64,000 bases of DNA from Candidula unifasciata (Eukaryota; Mollusca; Gastropoda; Stylommatophora; Geomitridae), in assembly GCA_905116865.2 (NCBI GenBank), contig CAJHNH020004890.1:636001-700000 (forward strand), read 5' to 3'. Shown piece by piece: positions 45,112-57,444 of the stretch. The notes under the pieces were generated by a model, which saw nothing but the letters and a program-made list of their open reading frames with translations, was not told where the DNA came from and did not search any database. The position numbers were made by a program, and so were the translations under genes. How positions within the stretch are numbered: position 1 is the first letter of the stretch; every line of letters starts with the position of its first letter.

Positions 45112-46245
45112 TGGAAGGCCCGGTAATCAGTGTTGGATACAGCTATCAACATGAGCGTCGTGGTAATCAGTGTTGGATACAGCTATCAACATGAGCGTCG
45201 TGGTAAGCAATGTTGGATACAGCTATCAACATGAGCGTCGTGGTAATCAATGTTGAATACTGCTATCAACATTAGCGTCTTGGTAAGCAATGTTGGATAC
45301 TGCTATCAAAATGAGCGTCGCGGTAATCAGTGATGGATACTGCTATCAACATGAGCGTCGTGGTAAGCAATGTTGGATACAGCTATCAACATGAGCGTCG
45401 TGGTAATCAATGTTGGATACTGCTATCAACATGAGCGCCGTGGTAATCAGTGTTGGATACTACTATCCACATGAGCGTCGTGGTAAGCAATGTTGGATAC
45501 TGCTATCAACATGAGCGTCGTGGTAAGCAATGTTGGATACAGCTATCAACATGAGCGTCGTGGTAATCAATGTTGGATACTGCTATCAACATGAGCGTCG
45601 TGGTAATCAGTGTTGGATACTACTATCCACATGAGCGTCGTGGTAAGCAATGTTGGATACAGCTATCAACATGAGCGTCGTGGTAAGCAATGTTGGATAC
45701 AGCTATCAAGATGAGCGTCGTGGTAATCAGTGTTGGATACTGCTATCAACATGAGCGGCGAGGTAATCAATGTTGGATAGTGCTATTAACAAGATAGGCG
45801 AGGTAATCAATGTTGGATATCGCTATAAACATTATCGGCGAAGTAATCAATGCTGGATAGTGCTAGCAACAAGGTAGGCGAGGTAATCAATGTTGGATAG
45901 TGCTATCAACAAGGCAGGCGAGGTAATCAATGTTGTATAGTGCTATCAACATGAGCGCCGTGCTAAGCAATGTTGGATAGCGCTATCAACATGAGCGCCG
46001 CGGTAATCAATGTTGGATATTGCTATTAACATGAGCGGCGAGGTAATCAATGTTGGATATTACTATCAACATGAGCGGCGAGGTAATCAATGTTGGATAG
46101 TGCTATTAACAAGATAGGCAAGGTAATCAATGTTGGATATTGCTATCAACGTGATCGGCGAAATAATCAATGTTGAATAGTGCTATCAACAAGGTAGGCG
46201 AGGTGATCAATGTTGGATAGTGCTATTAACATTGGAGGCGCGGCA
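45112..46245 (+). repeat. 40-bp satellite, about 28 copies
   Basis: The unit is 'gtggtaatcagtgttggata' plus 'cagctatcaacatgagcgtc'. Left units (to about 45750) are close to consensus with 'aatca'/'aagca' alternation. Right units diverge, with 'aggcgaggtaatcaatgttg' forms. Related single copies of 'caacatggaaggc' flank the array at 45108 and 46273. Confidence 0.95.
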
Positions 46246-46399
46246 GACAAACAATAATATTCTGTTTCTGATGTCCAACATGGAAGGCTGGGTGGCCGTT
46301 TGACGAGCACACATACCTGCTAGTTGGGCGTTAAGGTGTTCGATTTTCTATCATTGAGAACAGGTAAAAGTACACACATTTGCCCGCACACACACACTG

Positions 46400-47640
46400 T
46401 CAAGATAACATACAAGCCCATACACCGCTATATAAAGACATCATTATATAACAAACACATATGCCCTCATTACGCTCCATTATAAGCGCCTATTCTTAAC
46501 ACAGCTATATACAAATAAACAAACATGTCAACACACAGCTATATAACACACAGGTCCACACACCGCTGTACAACAAACAGACCCCTACACAGCTATACAA
46601 CCAACAAAAAGGCCCCTACACAGCTATACAACCGACAAAAAGGCCCCTACATAACTATACAACCGACAAATAGACCCCTACACAGCTATACAACAGACAA
46701 ATAGACCCCTACACAGCTAGACAACAGACAAATAGACCCCTACACAGCTATACAACAGACAAATAGACCCCTACACAGCTAGACAACAGACAAATAGACC
46801 CCTACACAGCTATACAACAGACAAATAGACCCCTACACAGCTATACAACAGATAAATAGACCCCTACACAGCTATACAACAGATAAATAGACCCCTACAC
46901 AGCTATACAACAGATAAATAGACCCCTACACAGCCACACAACAGACAAATAGACCCCTACACAGCTATACAACAGACAAATAGACCCCTACACAGCCATA
47001 CAACAGACAAATAGACCCCTACACAGCTATACAACAGATAAATAGACCCCTACACAGCTATACAACAGACAAATAGACCCCTACACAGCTATACAACAGA
47101 TAAATAGACCCCTACACAGCTATACAACAGACAAATAGACCCCTACACAGCTATACAACCAACAAACAGGCCCCTACACAGCTATACAACCAACAAACAG
47201 ACCCCTATACAGCTATACAACTGACAAATAGACCCCTACACAGCCATACAACAGACAAACAGGCCCCTACACAGCTATACAACCAACAAACAGGCTCCTA
47301 CACAGTCATACAACAGACAAATAGACCCCTACACAGCTATACGACAGACAAATAGACCCTTACACAGCTATACAACAGACAAATAGAGCCCTACACAGCC
47401 ATACAACAGACAAATAGACCCCTACACAGCTATACAACAGACAAATAGACCCATACTACAGACAAACAGACCCCTACACAGCAATACAGAAGACAAATAG
47501 ACCCTACACAGTCATACAACAGACAAATAGACCCATCCAATAGACAAACAGACCCCTACACAGCCATGCAGAAGACAAATAGACCCTACACAGCCATACA
47601 ACAGACAGGTTACTGTATAAGACAGGTCAACACGCCACAA
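46400..47640 (+). repeat. 31-bp satellite around 'agacccctacacagctatac', about 35 copies
   Basis: The unit is 'agacccctacacagctatac' plus 'aacagacaaat'. The left edge (46400-46620) is loose and diverged, the centre homogeneous, and the right edge (47440-47640) irregular before it grades into the next satellite. Confidence 0.95.
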
Positions 47641-49315
47641 TACAACAAACAAACACACAGACCCACAAACCGCAATACAACAAACAAACACACAGACCCA
47701 CAAACCGCTATACAACAAACAAACACACAGACCCACAAACCGCTATATTACAAACAAGCACACAGACTCACAAACCGCTATACAACAAACACACAGACCC
47801 ACAAACCGCTATATTACAAATAAACACACAGACTCACAAACCGCTACATAACAAACACATAGACTCACAAACCGCTATATTACAAACAAGCACACAGACT
47901 CACAAACCGCTACATAACAAACACATAGACTCACAAACCGCTATATTACAAATAAACACACAGACTCACAAACCGCTACATAACAAACACATAGACTCAC
48001 AAACCGCTATATTACAAACAAGCACACAGACTCACAAACCGCTACATAACAAACACATAGACTCACAAACCGCTATATTACAAATAAACACACAGACTCA
48101 CAAACCGCTACATAACAAACACATAGACTCACAAACCGCTATATTACAAATAAACACACAGACTCACAAACCGCTACATAACAAACACATAGACTCACAA
48201 ACCGCTATATTACAAATAAACACACAGACTCACAAACCGCTACATAACAAACACATAGACTCACAAACCGCTATATTACAAACAAGCACACAGACTCACA
48301 AACCGCTACATAACAAACACATAGACTCACAAACCGCTATATTACAAACAAGCACACAGACTCACAAACCGCTACAAAACAAACACATAGACTCACAAAC
48401 CGCTATATTACAAACAAGCACACAGACTCACAAACCGCTACATAACAAACACATAGACTCACAAACCGCTATATTACAAATAAACACACAGACTCACAAA
48501 CCGCTACATAACAAACACATAGACTCACAAACCGCTATATTACAAACAAGCACACAGACTCACAAACCGCTACATAACAAACACATAGACTCACAAACCG
48601 CTATATTACAAATAAACACACAGACTCACAAACCGCTACATAACAAACACATAGACTCACAAACCGCTATATTACAAACAAGCACACAGACTCACAAACC
48701 GCTACATAACAAACACATAGACTCACAAACCGCTATATTACAAATAAACACACAGACTCACAAACCGCTACATAACAAACACATAGACTCACAAACCGCT
48801 ATATTACAAATAAACACACAGACTCACAAACCGCTACATAACAAACACATAGACTCACAAACCGCTATATTACAAATAAACACACAGACTCACAAACCGC
48901 TACATAACAAACACATAGACTCACAAACCGCTATATTACAAACAAGCACACAGACTCACAAACCGCTACATAACAAACACATAGACTCACAAACCGCTAT
49001 ATTACAAACAAGCACACAGACTCACAAACCGCTACATAACAAACACATAGACTCACAAACCGCTATATTACAAATAAACACACAGACTCACAAACCGCTA
49101 CATAACAAACACATAGACTCACAAACCGCTATATTACAAACAAGCACACAGACTCACAAACCGCTACATAACAAACACATAGACTCACAAACCGCTATAT
49201 TACAAACAAGCACACAGACTCACAAACCGCTACATAACAAACACATAGACTCACAAACCGCTATATTACAAACAAGCACACAGACTCACAAACCGCTACA
49301 AAACAAACAATTACG
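47630..49315 (+). repeat. 64-bp dimeric higher-order satellite, about 24 dimers
   Basis: Each dimer joins 'cacagactcacaaaccgcta' plus 'cataacaaa' with 'cacatagactcacaaaccgc' plus 'tatattacaaacaag'. The second monomer ends either 'acaag' or 'ataaa', and the two dimer types are interspersed. Units at 47630-47760 are single monomers intermediate between this and the 31-bp satellite to the left. Confidence 0.95.
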
Positions 49316-49319
49316 AAAC

Positions 49320-50250
49320 CAGCACATATGGGGCCGGTTTACACACAACGATTCTAAAAACAGAAGCCGATCCCTGGGATCTAACGCAGCTTCAGGGGGA
49401 GTTGGATTGTAATCGATCCGATATTTTCGTCACACGGATCGATACAGATACGTTTTAAAGCAACTCCCGATTGGGATCCGCAGCCCGATAGGGTAAGTTG
49501 TGGTGGAGGCGGGTGTGAGTGCGCGCGCGCTTGTGTGAGTAAGAGACTGGGGGCGTAGGCTGTGTGTTTTGTGGATGAGGATGGTAGGCTGGGGTGGAGA
49601 GGAGTAGGCTGTGTATGTGAGGGCAAGGGGGTGGGGACGTACGTGGAGGCTGAAGCGAGATGTCCCTAGAGGACCGGGTCATGATTAATGAAAGTCCATC
49701 ACAGAGAGGAAATACAAACAAATGAAACAGCGCAATAGTAGCGGTACAGTTAGGCTTGACAGGCTGCGATATACTGATGTAGGATGTCCAGTTCTCTTCA
49801 AAATTATAACTGCTTCGTGTGTGAGTGTATACGCGCGCGCGTGTATCTCAGAAACTGAGAACTGAAACCCTTTCCTACAGACAACATTTGGATGTATTAG
49901 ACATAAAACCTGTATGTATCTACGAGAAAGGAAATTTGTTTGGGGGACGACGGTGACCGGCGTGTCGACACATCACCCTCAAGCACTTTCTGATCTACTT
50001 TCATTGCTGCTGGCTCTGGGATTCAAATTACAGACCCCTCCCCCTTACTTAAAAAAAAAAATCTAATTATCCACTTATTGATATCTTCCTTATGCCTGCT
50101 TTCGCTTTCTTACTCCTTCAGTTCACATACTGAGCACAGCCTAGACATTCTAAAATGTCTGACTTCATTGTGTCTGTGATTATCAGCTGTTTACAGAGTT
50201 GCTGTAATTCTATGTGCATTCTGCCCTAAATTCATATCCTATTACCTACA
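49320..50250. other. Unassigned DNA
   Basis: No gene recognised. Short alternating purine-pyrimidine tracts (gcgcgcgc) occur at 49522 and 49831. Confidence 0.35.
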
Positions 50251-50258
50251 ACGGTTGA

Positions 50259-50396
<138 letters not shown>

Positions 50397-50724
50397 GCCA
50401 ATAAGACACACAGTGCTGTATCGTGTAGCAGAACAGGTGTTGCTAAATAAACAAGGGCAGGCAACATCTGTTCAAAGCTTATGAACATTACAATCTATAA
50501 ACGAGTGACAGCATTGGCAGAAACAGAAGACTAGCGAAACAAGGAGAGCGGTTTCAGCTCTATCAACTACTGTTCTCTCCTAGCCAGCTAGATAAGACCC
50601 AAGTCTAGAGGTACTGGCCAGCAACTGGCAGTAATACATCAGTAGCTCGATGCTTGACTGGCCGCCGGTTTAGTTATCATTAATGCAGGTCGACCAAGGC
50701 TAAAAAGGTTCCAGGAAATGTCCT

Positions 50725-50770
50725 AGTAAGTGAAGGTGGTCATCGTGATGTTGACCACCTCCCACACCCA
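50725..50770 (+). mobile_element. SINE family B scrap
   Basis: 'gtggtcatcgtgatgttgac' followed by 'cacctcccacaccca' resembles the family B core. Short and diverged. Confidence 0.35.
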
Positions 50771-50809
50771 GAACGTCTTTAATAGAACACAGTCTATCAT
50801 TAAATGCTT

Positions 50810-51265
50810 GATGGGTGAATGACGTGAACAGTTAGTTGTGTATCCTTTACGGGACATTGCAAAACTAACCCCAGCATTTTTGCGTTTTGTTTCTGTGAGG
50901 CTGCTTGTGATCTCGCTAGACAACTTTACGTTCAGATGTTTGCCAATGCCACTAAACCAGCGGTTCTCAACCTATGGGTAGCGACCCTTTCACAGGGGTC
51001 GCCATAGACCATTGAAAAACACTTATCCATGCAAGGTATGAAGTAGCGACGAAAATAATTGTCTGGTTGAGTGAGGGTCACCACAACTCAAGGAACTATA
51101 TTTTAAAAGGTCGCGGCATTTACAACACTGAGAACCACTGGTTTAAAAGTTCGGTACTCGATACCACTGTTGAAAACAACGCAAAGTGGTCTGCTGTCAA
51201 ACAGCCGCAGGTGGGATCAAAGCCAGCGCCACGGAATAACGAACTGCGTTTGAAACGTCTAAGCC
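50810..51265 (-). mobile_element. tRNA-derived SINE, family C, split by a SPIN-like element
   Basis: The minus-strand head near 51265-51200 reads 'cggcgtatgtggcttagacg' (A box) then 'ctggctttgatcccacctgc' (B-box-like). The tail lies at 50960-50815 ('ttgcaaaactaaccccagca' on +, with 'cctttacgggac'). Head and tail are contiguous in the copy at 59165-59425, but here 183 bases intervene. Confidence 0.7.
50958..51140. mobile_element. hAT-type MITE resembling SPIN
   Basis: The ends are inverted: CAGCGGTTCTCAACC at left and GAGAACCACTG at right. Internal blocks 'gcgaccctttcacaggggtc', 'gaagtagcgacgaaaataat' and 'ggaactatattttaaaaggt' match, from memory, the SPIN (SPACE INVADERS) hAT family. It is non-coding. 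It sits inside a family C SINE. A clear 8-bp target duplication is not visible. Confidence 0.75.
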
Positions 51266-51454
51266 ACATACGCCGACGACATGAAAATAGTCCTTGTTTC
51301 TGTTGTCTACGGTAGACAACAGTCGCAGTAGCGCACTGGCCAGCCGTTCGCCTGCACGAAGGTTTGGGGAAGCAGTATATGGCGAGTTTGCAAAAATAAT
51401 TGTCTGGGCTTCCACGTCTGCCCAACCTAAAATGAGAACCAGGAAAGAGCAGGC

Positions 51455-51535
51455 GACAGGCATTATGCTGACCACATCACCTATCGAGTGTATACAAATG
51501 TGAGTTAGTATCGTATACCTATAACTCCAATAACG
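51455..51535 (+). mobile_element. SINE family B fragment
   Basis: 'aggcattatgctgaccacat', 'cacctatcgagtgtatacaa' and 'cgtatacctataac' match the family B 3' region loosely. Confidence 0.45.
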
Positions 51536-51887
51536 ATTAAAAAAAACCATGTTACCGTTATTTCAATTTACTTGGCAATAATAGACTGGAATCTTCCGCC
51601 GAATGTTTCACCCCCCTAAATTAGGTTCTTTTCAATGATCCAAGCCTTGCTGCATCAGAAGCTGCAGTGAATTCAACGAGGTCCTCCATCAATAGATATG
51701 GATATAACACCTTCAGTGGTGCTCAACTCCCGGGTGTCATCGTCATTAAGTTTGCATACACGGCTGTCTTCCAGGGCTAATGTTAACACTCCCCCTCCCC
51801 TTAAACCTGGAGCTTTAGCGCTCGTTATCAAGTCTAAGAGTCCTGGGCGATCTGAATTTATTGCGTGCAGATGATTGGACGGATGGA

Positions 51888-51907
51888 TCTCCCTCTCTCT
51901 CTCTCTT

Positions 51908-51986
<79 letters not shown>
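51888..51986 (+). repeat. (CT)n/(CTTT)n microsatellite
   Basis: CT repeats with a central block of five 'tttc' units, ending at 'tcctggcgc'. Looser CT-rich sequence continues to 52100. Confidence 0.9.
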
Positions 51987-51988
<2 letters not shown>

Positions 51989-52213
51989 TGGCGCACGTTC
52001 TCCCTCTTTCTCTCTCTAGTTTGAAAATGAAGGTTGGTTATTCAGTTATATCTCTCTATGTTTGCCACCTCTCTACTTCTCTCTCTGTCGCGCCCTCTTT
52101 AGCCTTCCCTCTGTCGTATGCTCTCTGTGTGTGTTCCTCTCTTTCTATGTGTTTGTCTGTCCCTCTCTTGGTGTCTGTCTGTCACGCTCTCGTTTTGGTC
52201 TCCTTCTACCGTC

Positions 52214-52215
52214 CG

Positions 52216-52257
<42 letters not shown>

Positions 52258-52266
52258 ATTTCTCTC
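52214..52266 (+). repeat. (CT)n microsatellite
   Basis: About 25 CT repeats with one TTT interruption. Confidence 0.9.
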
Positions 52267-52559
52267 GGCGACCCTCTCTTGCTGAATGAAAACACTGTTT
52301 TCCGTCTAGTGTGCTTGTAAAAAGATATGCATATGAGGACTATACGGGAAGCCAACGAACGGGAAGCCAACGCACAGGAAACCCTAACTTGAAACGACCA
52401 AGGAAGGCTTGCATATGACCAGCTACCATCCCATCAAAGATGCTCGCTGCAAAATCAAATCAACAGTGACCAAATCAAACGCAAGAGAAGAAACATGACA
52501 TCAAAAAGAAGGGGGAAAAAGAGGATTCTAGAAGAAGTATCGCGTGATATATGCTTTTA

Positions 52560-52845
52560 TATAGGAACGTCTGCAGCCACCGCTCTGAGTGATCTGTCAG
52601 CTGCGCCAGAAGCACAGTTCTGGCAGAACTGTTAGCGACATGAGAATGTGACAAGCACATAAAGACAGCTGCAGAAGATGGCAAAGGTAAGTCATCTTGG
52701 TGTGAGCTGGTTAACTCATGGAAGAATACAATAAATAACAGGAAGAAGCTGGAGAGGGGAAGATATACCGAGTGAGCGGGTTTGAACCCTGTAAGAAAGA
52801 CGCAGGCCGATAGACTGGCCGGTCAAGCACCGCTTTGTGGTGAAA
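52560..52845 (-). mobile_element. tRNA-derived SINE-like repeat
   Basis: On the minus strand 'gaccggccagtctatcggcc' (A-box-like) precedes 'cagggttcaaacccgctcac' (B box). The left tail ('gccagaagcacagttctggc' on +) is shared with 54025-54045, which suggests a family. Confidence 0.5.
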
Positions 52846-52999
52846 TGATGTATGACAAGTTGGATGTTGTGAAGGCTCTTTAAGAGCGACTGAACAGTGC
52901 GGAGGAACAGCTAGATCATTGCGGTCTGGGGAGAATGGTGCTGCGAGGAGTTACAAGAGGATCTAGCGGGCTCTCAACGCCCATGAGAAAAGCAAGACG

Positions 53000-53110
53000 T
53001 ATATACAATCAGTTACTGGTGCCATCGGAATCAGAACTCTTCGCTTGTTGCTGAAGATGGGGACGGGGCGCTTATGGGGGTGTCCCGGGTGTTGTAATGT
53101 ACGCTGCACG
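53000..53110 (+). repeat. Dispersed repeat shared with 57365-57445
   Basis: 'gaactcttcgcttgttgctg' plus 'aagatggggac' and 'gggtgtcccgggtgttgtaa' parallels 'gaactcttagcttactgctg', 'tagatggggac' and 'gagtgtcccgagtactgtga' at 57373-57436. Confidence 0.55.
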
Positions 53111-53504
53111 CGTAGTGTACGGCCTGAGTGAGTGCCTATGTTCCCAACGATCGGTTTATTGGAGGTTTGATCAGCCCTGGGACTCCATGTCTGCTTTTTC
53201 TTCGCTGGAGTTTTCCGTCGCTAAAAGCGAAAAAGAACATATCGGGATGTCAAGTAGGAATCGAACAGGGCAAATTCTAGTTCAACCCTATGAGAGTTTC
53301 AATCATGGTACCCGGCTACAGCAAGTCCTACCCTGCTGTACGAAACAGGTTAGGATTTAGGGGACAGCAACCGCTGATCGATGAAAAAGTACATGTATAT
53401 AAGTTAATATAATTAAGCCAACATAAAAAAAGGATCTGATCCTACAGACAAACCAGATACACGAATTCTCTATAATATACCTCACAAATCATATTTTTGT
53501 GTTC

Positions 53505-53760
53505 ATTCTTTGTCGGCGTCTGTGGCTTAGGAGTTTCAAACGCGGTTTGTAATTCGCAAGTACCAGGTTCGATTCCAGTTGTAAGTGATCTGACAGCAGT
53601 GCGCTTTGCGTTAATTTCCACAATGGTATCACGAGTCAACAGTTCAATGGAAATGGCAAATTGAATGTAAAATTGTCCAGTAAAACTACAAACAGTCAAC
53701 AAATTCGGTAGTGGTTTTTGGACGTCTTCTAAAGGATATGCAACTAACAATCATTCTTTC
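53505..53760 (+). mobile_element. tRNA-derived SINE, family C
   Basis: The head reads 'cggcgtctgtggcttaggag' (A box) and 'accaggttcgattccagttg' (a near-perfect B box). The body 'tgcgctttgcgttaatttcc', 'acaatggtatcacgagtcaa' and tail 'aggatatgcaactaac' match the copies at 50810 and 59165. Confidence 0.75.
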
Positions 53761-53764
53761 CTTT

Positions 53765-54380
53765 TGGAGGTCTCAGTGAGCCTCTGCCCGCTGTATTATG
53801 TATTGACACAGTCTGATACAGCAACCATTTTTGGAAAGCTAGACAAGCACATGGTATTCGTCAGCACCGACGTTTCTGTCTGCTGAGCGATCTAATTTCC
53901 ACAAGAACGTGTTCAAGAACCCTTATCTCAGCATTACATATTGATTATTTGATAGCGTTCTAATGTCTCCGGGGAGACTTCCTCTGGTTGTTTTGTCTGG
54001 CCACCACCGCTCGGATCCTTCAAATGCGCCAGTAGCACGGTTCTGGCAGTTTAATGAAAGTCAGCTGAAGACAGATGGGTTAGCAGGAAGGGAATATGAA
54101 ATGTGAGAATCCTGCTGGACAGAAACACACAGACAGTGTTTCTAAGAGAGCTACAGCCATACGGCCTTAAACCTCAGGCTTACAGAATTCTCTGCCCACA
54201 CCACAAAAAGTGGTGATAACAGACATTAAATGGCAGTTAGGAAGTTTATGGCAACACATCGTAAGGGACCCGTGGCAGTGCCGTGCCCAGCCCGCTTGTC
54301 TGCACTCTCTCCAAATCCTCATCACGACCGATCGTTTTAATTAGCCAACAATCAGTAGAGTATAATAATATGTCACGGAA
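53765..54380. other. Unassigned DNA
   Basis: Apart from the short block at 54000-54050 shared with 52570-52640, no feature is recognised. Confidence 0.3.
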
Positions 54381-54384
54381 TTCA

Positions 54385-54500
54385 GTTCCAACCTTAGTAG
54401 TACTGACGACGCAACCCAACTAGTGCCGATTGGTCAGCACATTATGGGGCTAGCATTATATACCCGACAAGCTTAAAGACGTGGATAACTAATGCTTTAC
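54385..54500 (+). mobile_element. SINE family B fragment
   Basis: 'gtactgacgacgcaacccaa', 'ctagtgccgattggtcagca' and 'aagcttaaagacgtgg' align to the family B 3' half. Confidence 0.5.
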
Positions 54501-54509
54501 CTGTAACCT

Positions 54510-54960
54510 GTGAATCATCAATCGGCAGGTATGCTATAGATCGTCGCTCTCTTAAGGGCACGTCGAAAGTCTCTCTTTTTCTAGCCAATTCTCTAGCCCG
54601 ATGTGCTTTCATAGCCGATGCATCTTCAATGTCTTGTATCTTACCTTGGCGGTGGTTGGCCACGCCCTCGTATTCCGGAAACTGCCCCCCCCCCCCCTCC
54701 CCGTTGTCTACAGGCCACCACTGCTAAAATACCTCAGCTTTAGGCAGTGGATGCTGTTTATGCGCTAATTCTCCTCCATGTTCAAATCATGTAGGATGTC
54801 GTTTTTTTTTTTTTTTTTTGTCGACGCTATTATAAGACTTTTCCTGTAGCCTTTCAGTTGAAACACTCCTTTTGTTTCTTCTTCAAAGATCGAGCAAGAG
54901 TCCATGACTCACATCCACAAGTTGCCACAGGAAAGATATAAACTCATTAGGAAAGCAAAA
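54510..54960 (-). mobile_element. LINE remnant
   Basis: Minus-strand reading gives 'GNFRNTRAWPTTAKVRYKTL'-like diverged sequence and then 'HRARELARKRETFDVPLRER', paralleling the 3' part of the 9580-10430 LINE. On + the block 'aggcagtggatgctgtttat' matches 'aggatgctgtttattagcca' there. It is interrupted by C and T runs. Confidence 0.5.
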
Positions 54961-54964
54961 TCAA

Positions 54965-56290
54965 CAGCAACGACCTCCTGGGACTCAAATATGTAGCAGC
55001 CAAGTGAACTGTGTAAGGATCAGACAGAAACAACAGCAGTCGGAATCAACAAAATACTTGACAACATGAAATAAGAGCAAACTGTATCATCACAGACCAC
55101 GCGAAAATATTTACAGTACCCTGCTTTTACTTTGTTGTTATGCATATGTACTATCTAGCCATGCCTAGCTTCTACAACGACACTCCACCTCCCTCCCCCT
55201 TTATTTTCCACATCGAAGTCTGCAGTGTTCGCTAGGTGACTACTATCCAGTAAGCCACAAAACAACACCTGTGACCAACATTCTTTCTGATAACATTTTA
55301 GAACAAACAAGTAGCTTTTTTTTTCTAAACTACTTTCACACACAAACGCGCGCACACACACATACCGATGCGAGCGTGAGTGCGACTGGAATGGTAAAAG
55401 TACCATGGCTTAGGGATATAAAATACCTGGGCTTCACATCTTTTTGCCCACAGGCATAGTTAGGAAGGGGAGCAGTCGGATAGTTTTAGTTTCCTTCCTG
55501 CTTGCCTTTACTTCCAAGACAGCTTAATTAGGTTGAGTCGACCGCAGAGCCACAATGACTGAAAAAGCAAAACGAATGGAAACCAATGTCATTGTCCGGA
55601 AAGTAAAGCAGACAAACTTATGCCATTATATGTCTCTCAATTTTGTGCAAGGTCTAATATACCAAGGATCTTTAGAAAAGATCTATTTACAATGTTTCTA
55701 GTTTGCTTTCAGGTCTGTGTATCACACATACTGTTATACATCAGACAACACAAACATTTCGTTAACATGTCAGCCTGACTGATTAGTCATTTCATAAGCA
55801 ATCCTTTTTCAGGAAACCGTCATGTAAAATCTTTCACGATAAAGAAAATCATTACTGAAAACCATAACTATCTCACAGACAAAAACCTTGGCTTATACAG
55901 CCATAAATAGCAGCACTATGTTACGTGCGGAGGCCCGTTATTTATAGAACAAACGTGGCCTATATTGGGGATAAGAAAGAGAAAACCTGACAAGATTTTA
56001 TCTGGTACGTGTGATTAATATTTCCCCAGCCCTGGGCGAGGATGTTTGACGTCACCACAGCTGTCCGGGCAGTCATCTCTCCGCGGCTTGATGGTTGGTG
56101 AGGCTGGTAAAACTTTGGGCTGACACTGGGGCCCTAGTCAGTCATGAATGAAAACAAAGCAGTCTCCTTGGGGAGTCAGCGCTAAATTAGGTTCACATGC
56201 TAATATGTTCAAATCTACAAATCCTCAGGTTTGTAATCAATATAATGACTCAAAAGGTTAAACTCCAGAGGATCATATTCACTGCATTGG
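54965..56290. other. Unassigned DNA with a short (CA)n tract and a SINE B scrap
   Basis: (CA)-rich DNA lies at 55337-55365. At 55490-55555 'tgcctttacttccaagacag' and 'aggttgagtcgaccgcagag' resemble reversed family B. No gene recognised. Confidence 0.35.
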
Positions 56291-56305
56291 GGTTTATCCC
56301 AGGTG

Positions 56306-56307
<2 letters not shown>

Positions 56308-56354
<47 letters not shown>

Positions 56355-56368
56355 ATCTCTCTCTCTCA

Positions 56369-56443
<75 letters not shown>

Positions 56444-56453
56444 ATATATATAT
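56308..56453 (+). repeat. (CT)n followed by (TA)n microsatellite
   Basis: About 39 CT repeats with few interruptions pass directly into about 33 TA repeats, with one 'tatt' break. Confidence 0.95.
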
Positions 56454-56643
56454 TTCTGTTTCCGCAAAACGGCTAGCAAACGCATAGTACATAGACGAAC
56501 TCCGTAGCCCGGCGATGATCCAGTGGATCTCCGTAAAAATTACACTCGTGAACTGAACGACGATGCCGTGTAAGAAACCCACGACCTTCAGAGAGCGAGG
56601 CAAACGGCTTGAACCCCCCCCCCCTTTTTTTTTTCACCACTAT

Positions 56644-56658
56644 AACACACACACACAG

Positions 56659-56739
<81 letters not shown>

Positions 56740-56740
56740 A
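56644..56740 (+). repeat. (CA)n(TA)n(CA)n microsatellite
   Basis: CA repeats with 'gac/aaac' interruptions, eight TA repeats, then about 20 CA repeats. A homopolymer C/T stretch lies just upstream at 56616-56634. Confidence 0.95.
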
Positions 56741-57263
56741 AGACACATGGAAGTCGATGGTGGCCAGTCAGATTGCTAACTGGTTTAATGTTAAAAGCGT
56801 CAGAGATGTGGTTTTACAGAAGAATGACGAGAATACCACAGACAGACAAACGTGTCATTGCGGAGATACTTTAAAATAAATTAATTCACAAGAGATGACC
56901 CATATCAGAGGCCGACAATCTTTGGTGTCTTTGTACAGGCCGCGAGAAGAGAATACCAGCAGTAGGTCTTGACTACTACCTTCTCTAATAGAGAAAGAAG
57001 GCCGTGGTCTTGACCAGCTGGAGAAACACAGAGAATGGGTGATAGCAAGATATCATTTGTGACATGGTTTTCCATCTCTTGGACAGCAAGAGATCTCAAG
57101 TAAGGGCCGATAACATTATGTGACCATTTTAAGCTGGGTAAAGATACCAGTTAAATCCATACGAAATGAAGGAGGAGCCGGACTGGTGGTGTGGTGGTGG
57201 TAGTGGGAAAAGACAACAGAGTAGGAGTCAGGAAAAATAAAAAAAAATAAAATGAAGATGATG

Positions 57264-57371
57264 AGGAAGAGAAGAAGAAGAAGAAGAAGAAGAAGAAGAA
57301 GAAGAAGAAGAAGAAGAAGAAGAAGAAGAAGAAGAAGAAGCCGAAAAAGAAGAAGAAGAAGAAGAAGAATT
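57264..57371 (+). repeat. (GAA)n microsatellite
   Basis: About 33 GAA/AGA repeats with one 'gccgaaa' interruption. It precedes the dispersed repeat at 57365-57445 and could be that repeat's own simple-sequence end. Confidence 0.95.
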
Positions 57372-57444
57372 TGAACTCTTAGCTTACTGCTGTAGATGGG
57401 GACTGAGCACTTCTATGAGTGTCCCGAGTACTGTGATGTCGATT

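Noticed and set aside
46400..49315. CRISPR-like alternation of two short sequences
   Set aside because: Both alternating parts are themselves repeated and related; this is a dimeric satellite.
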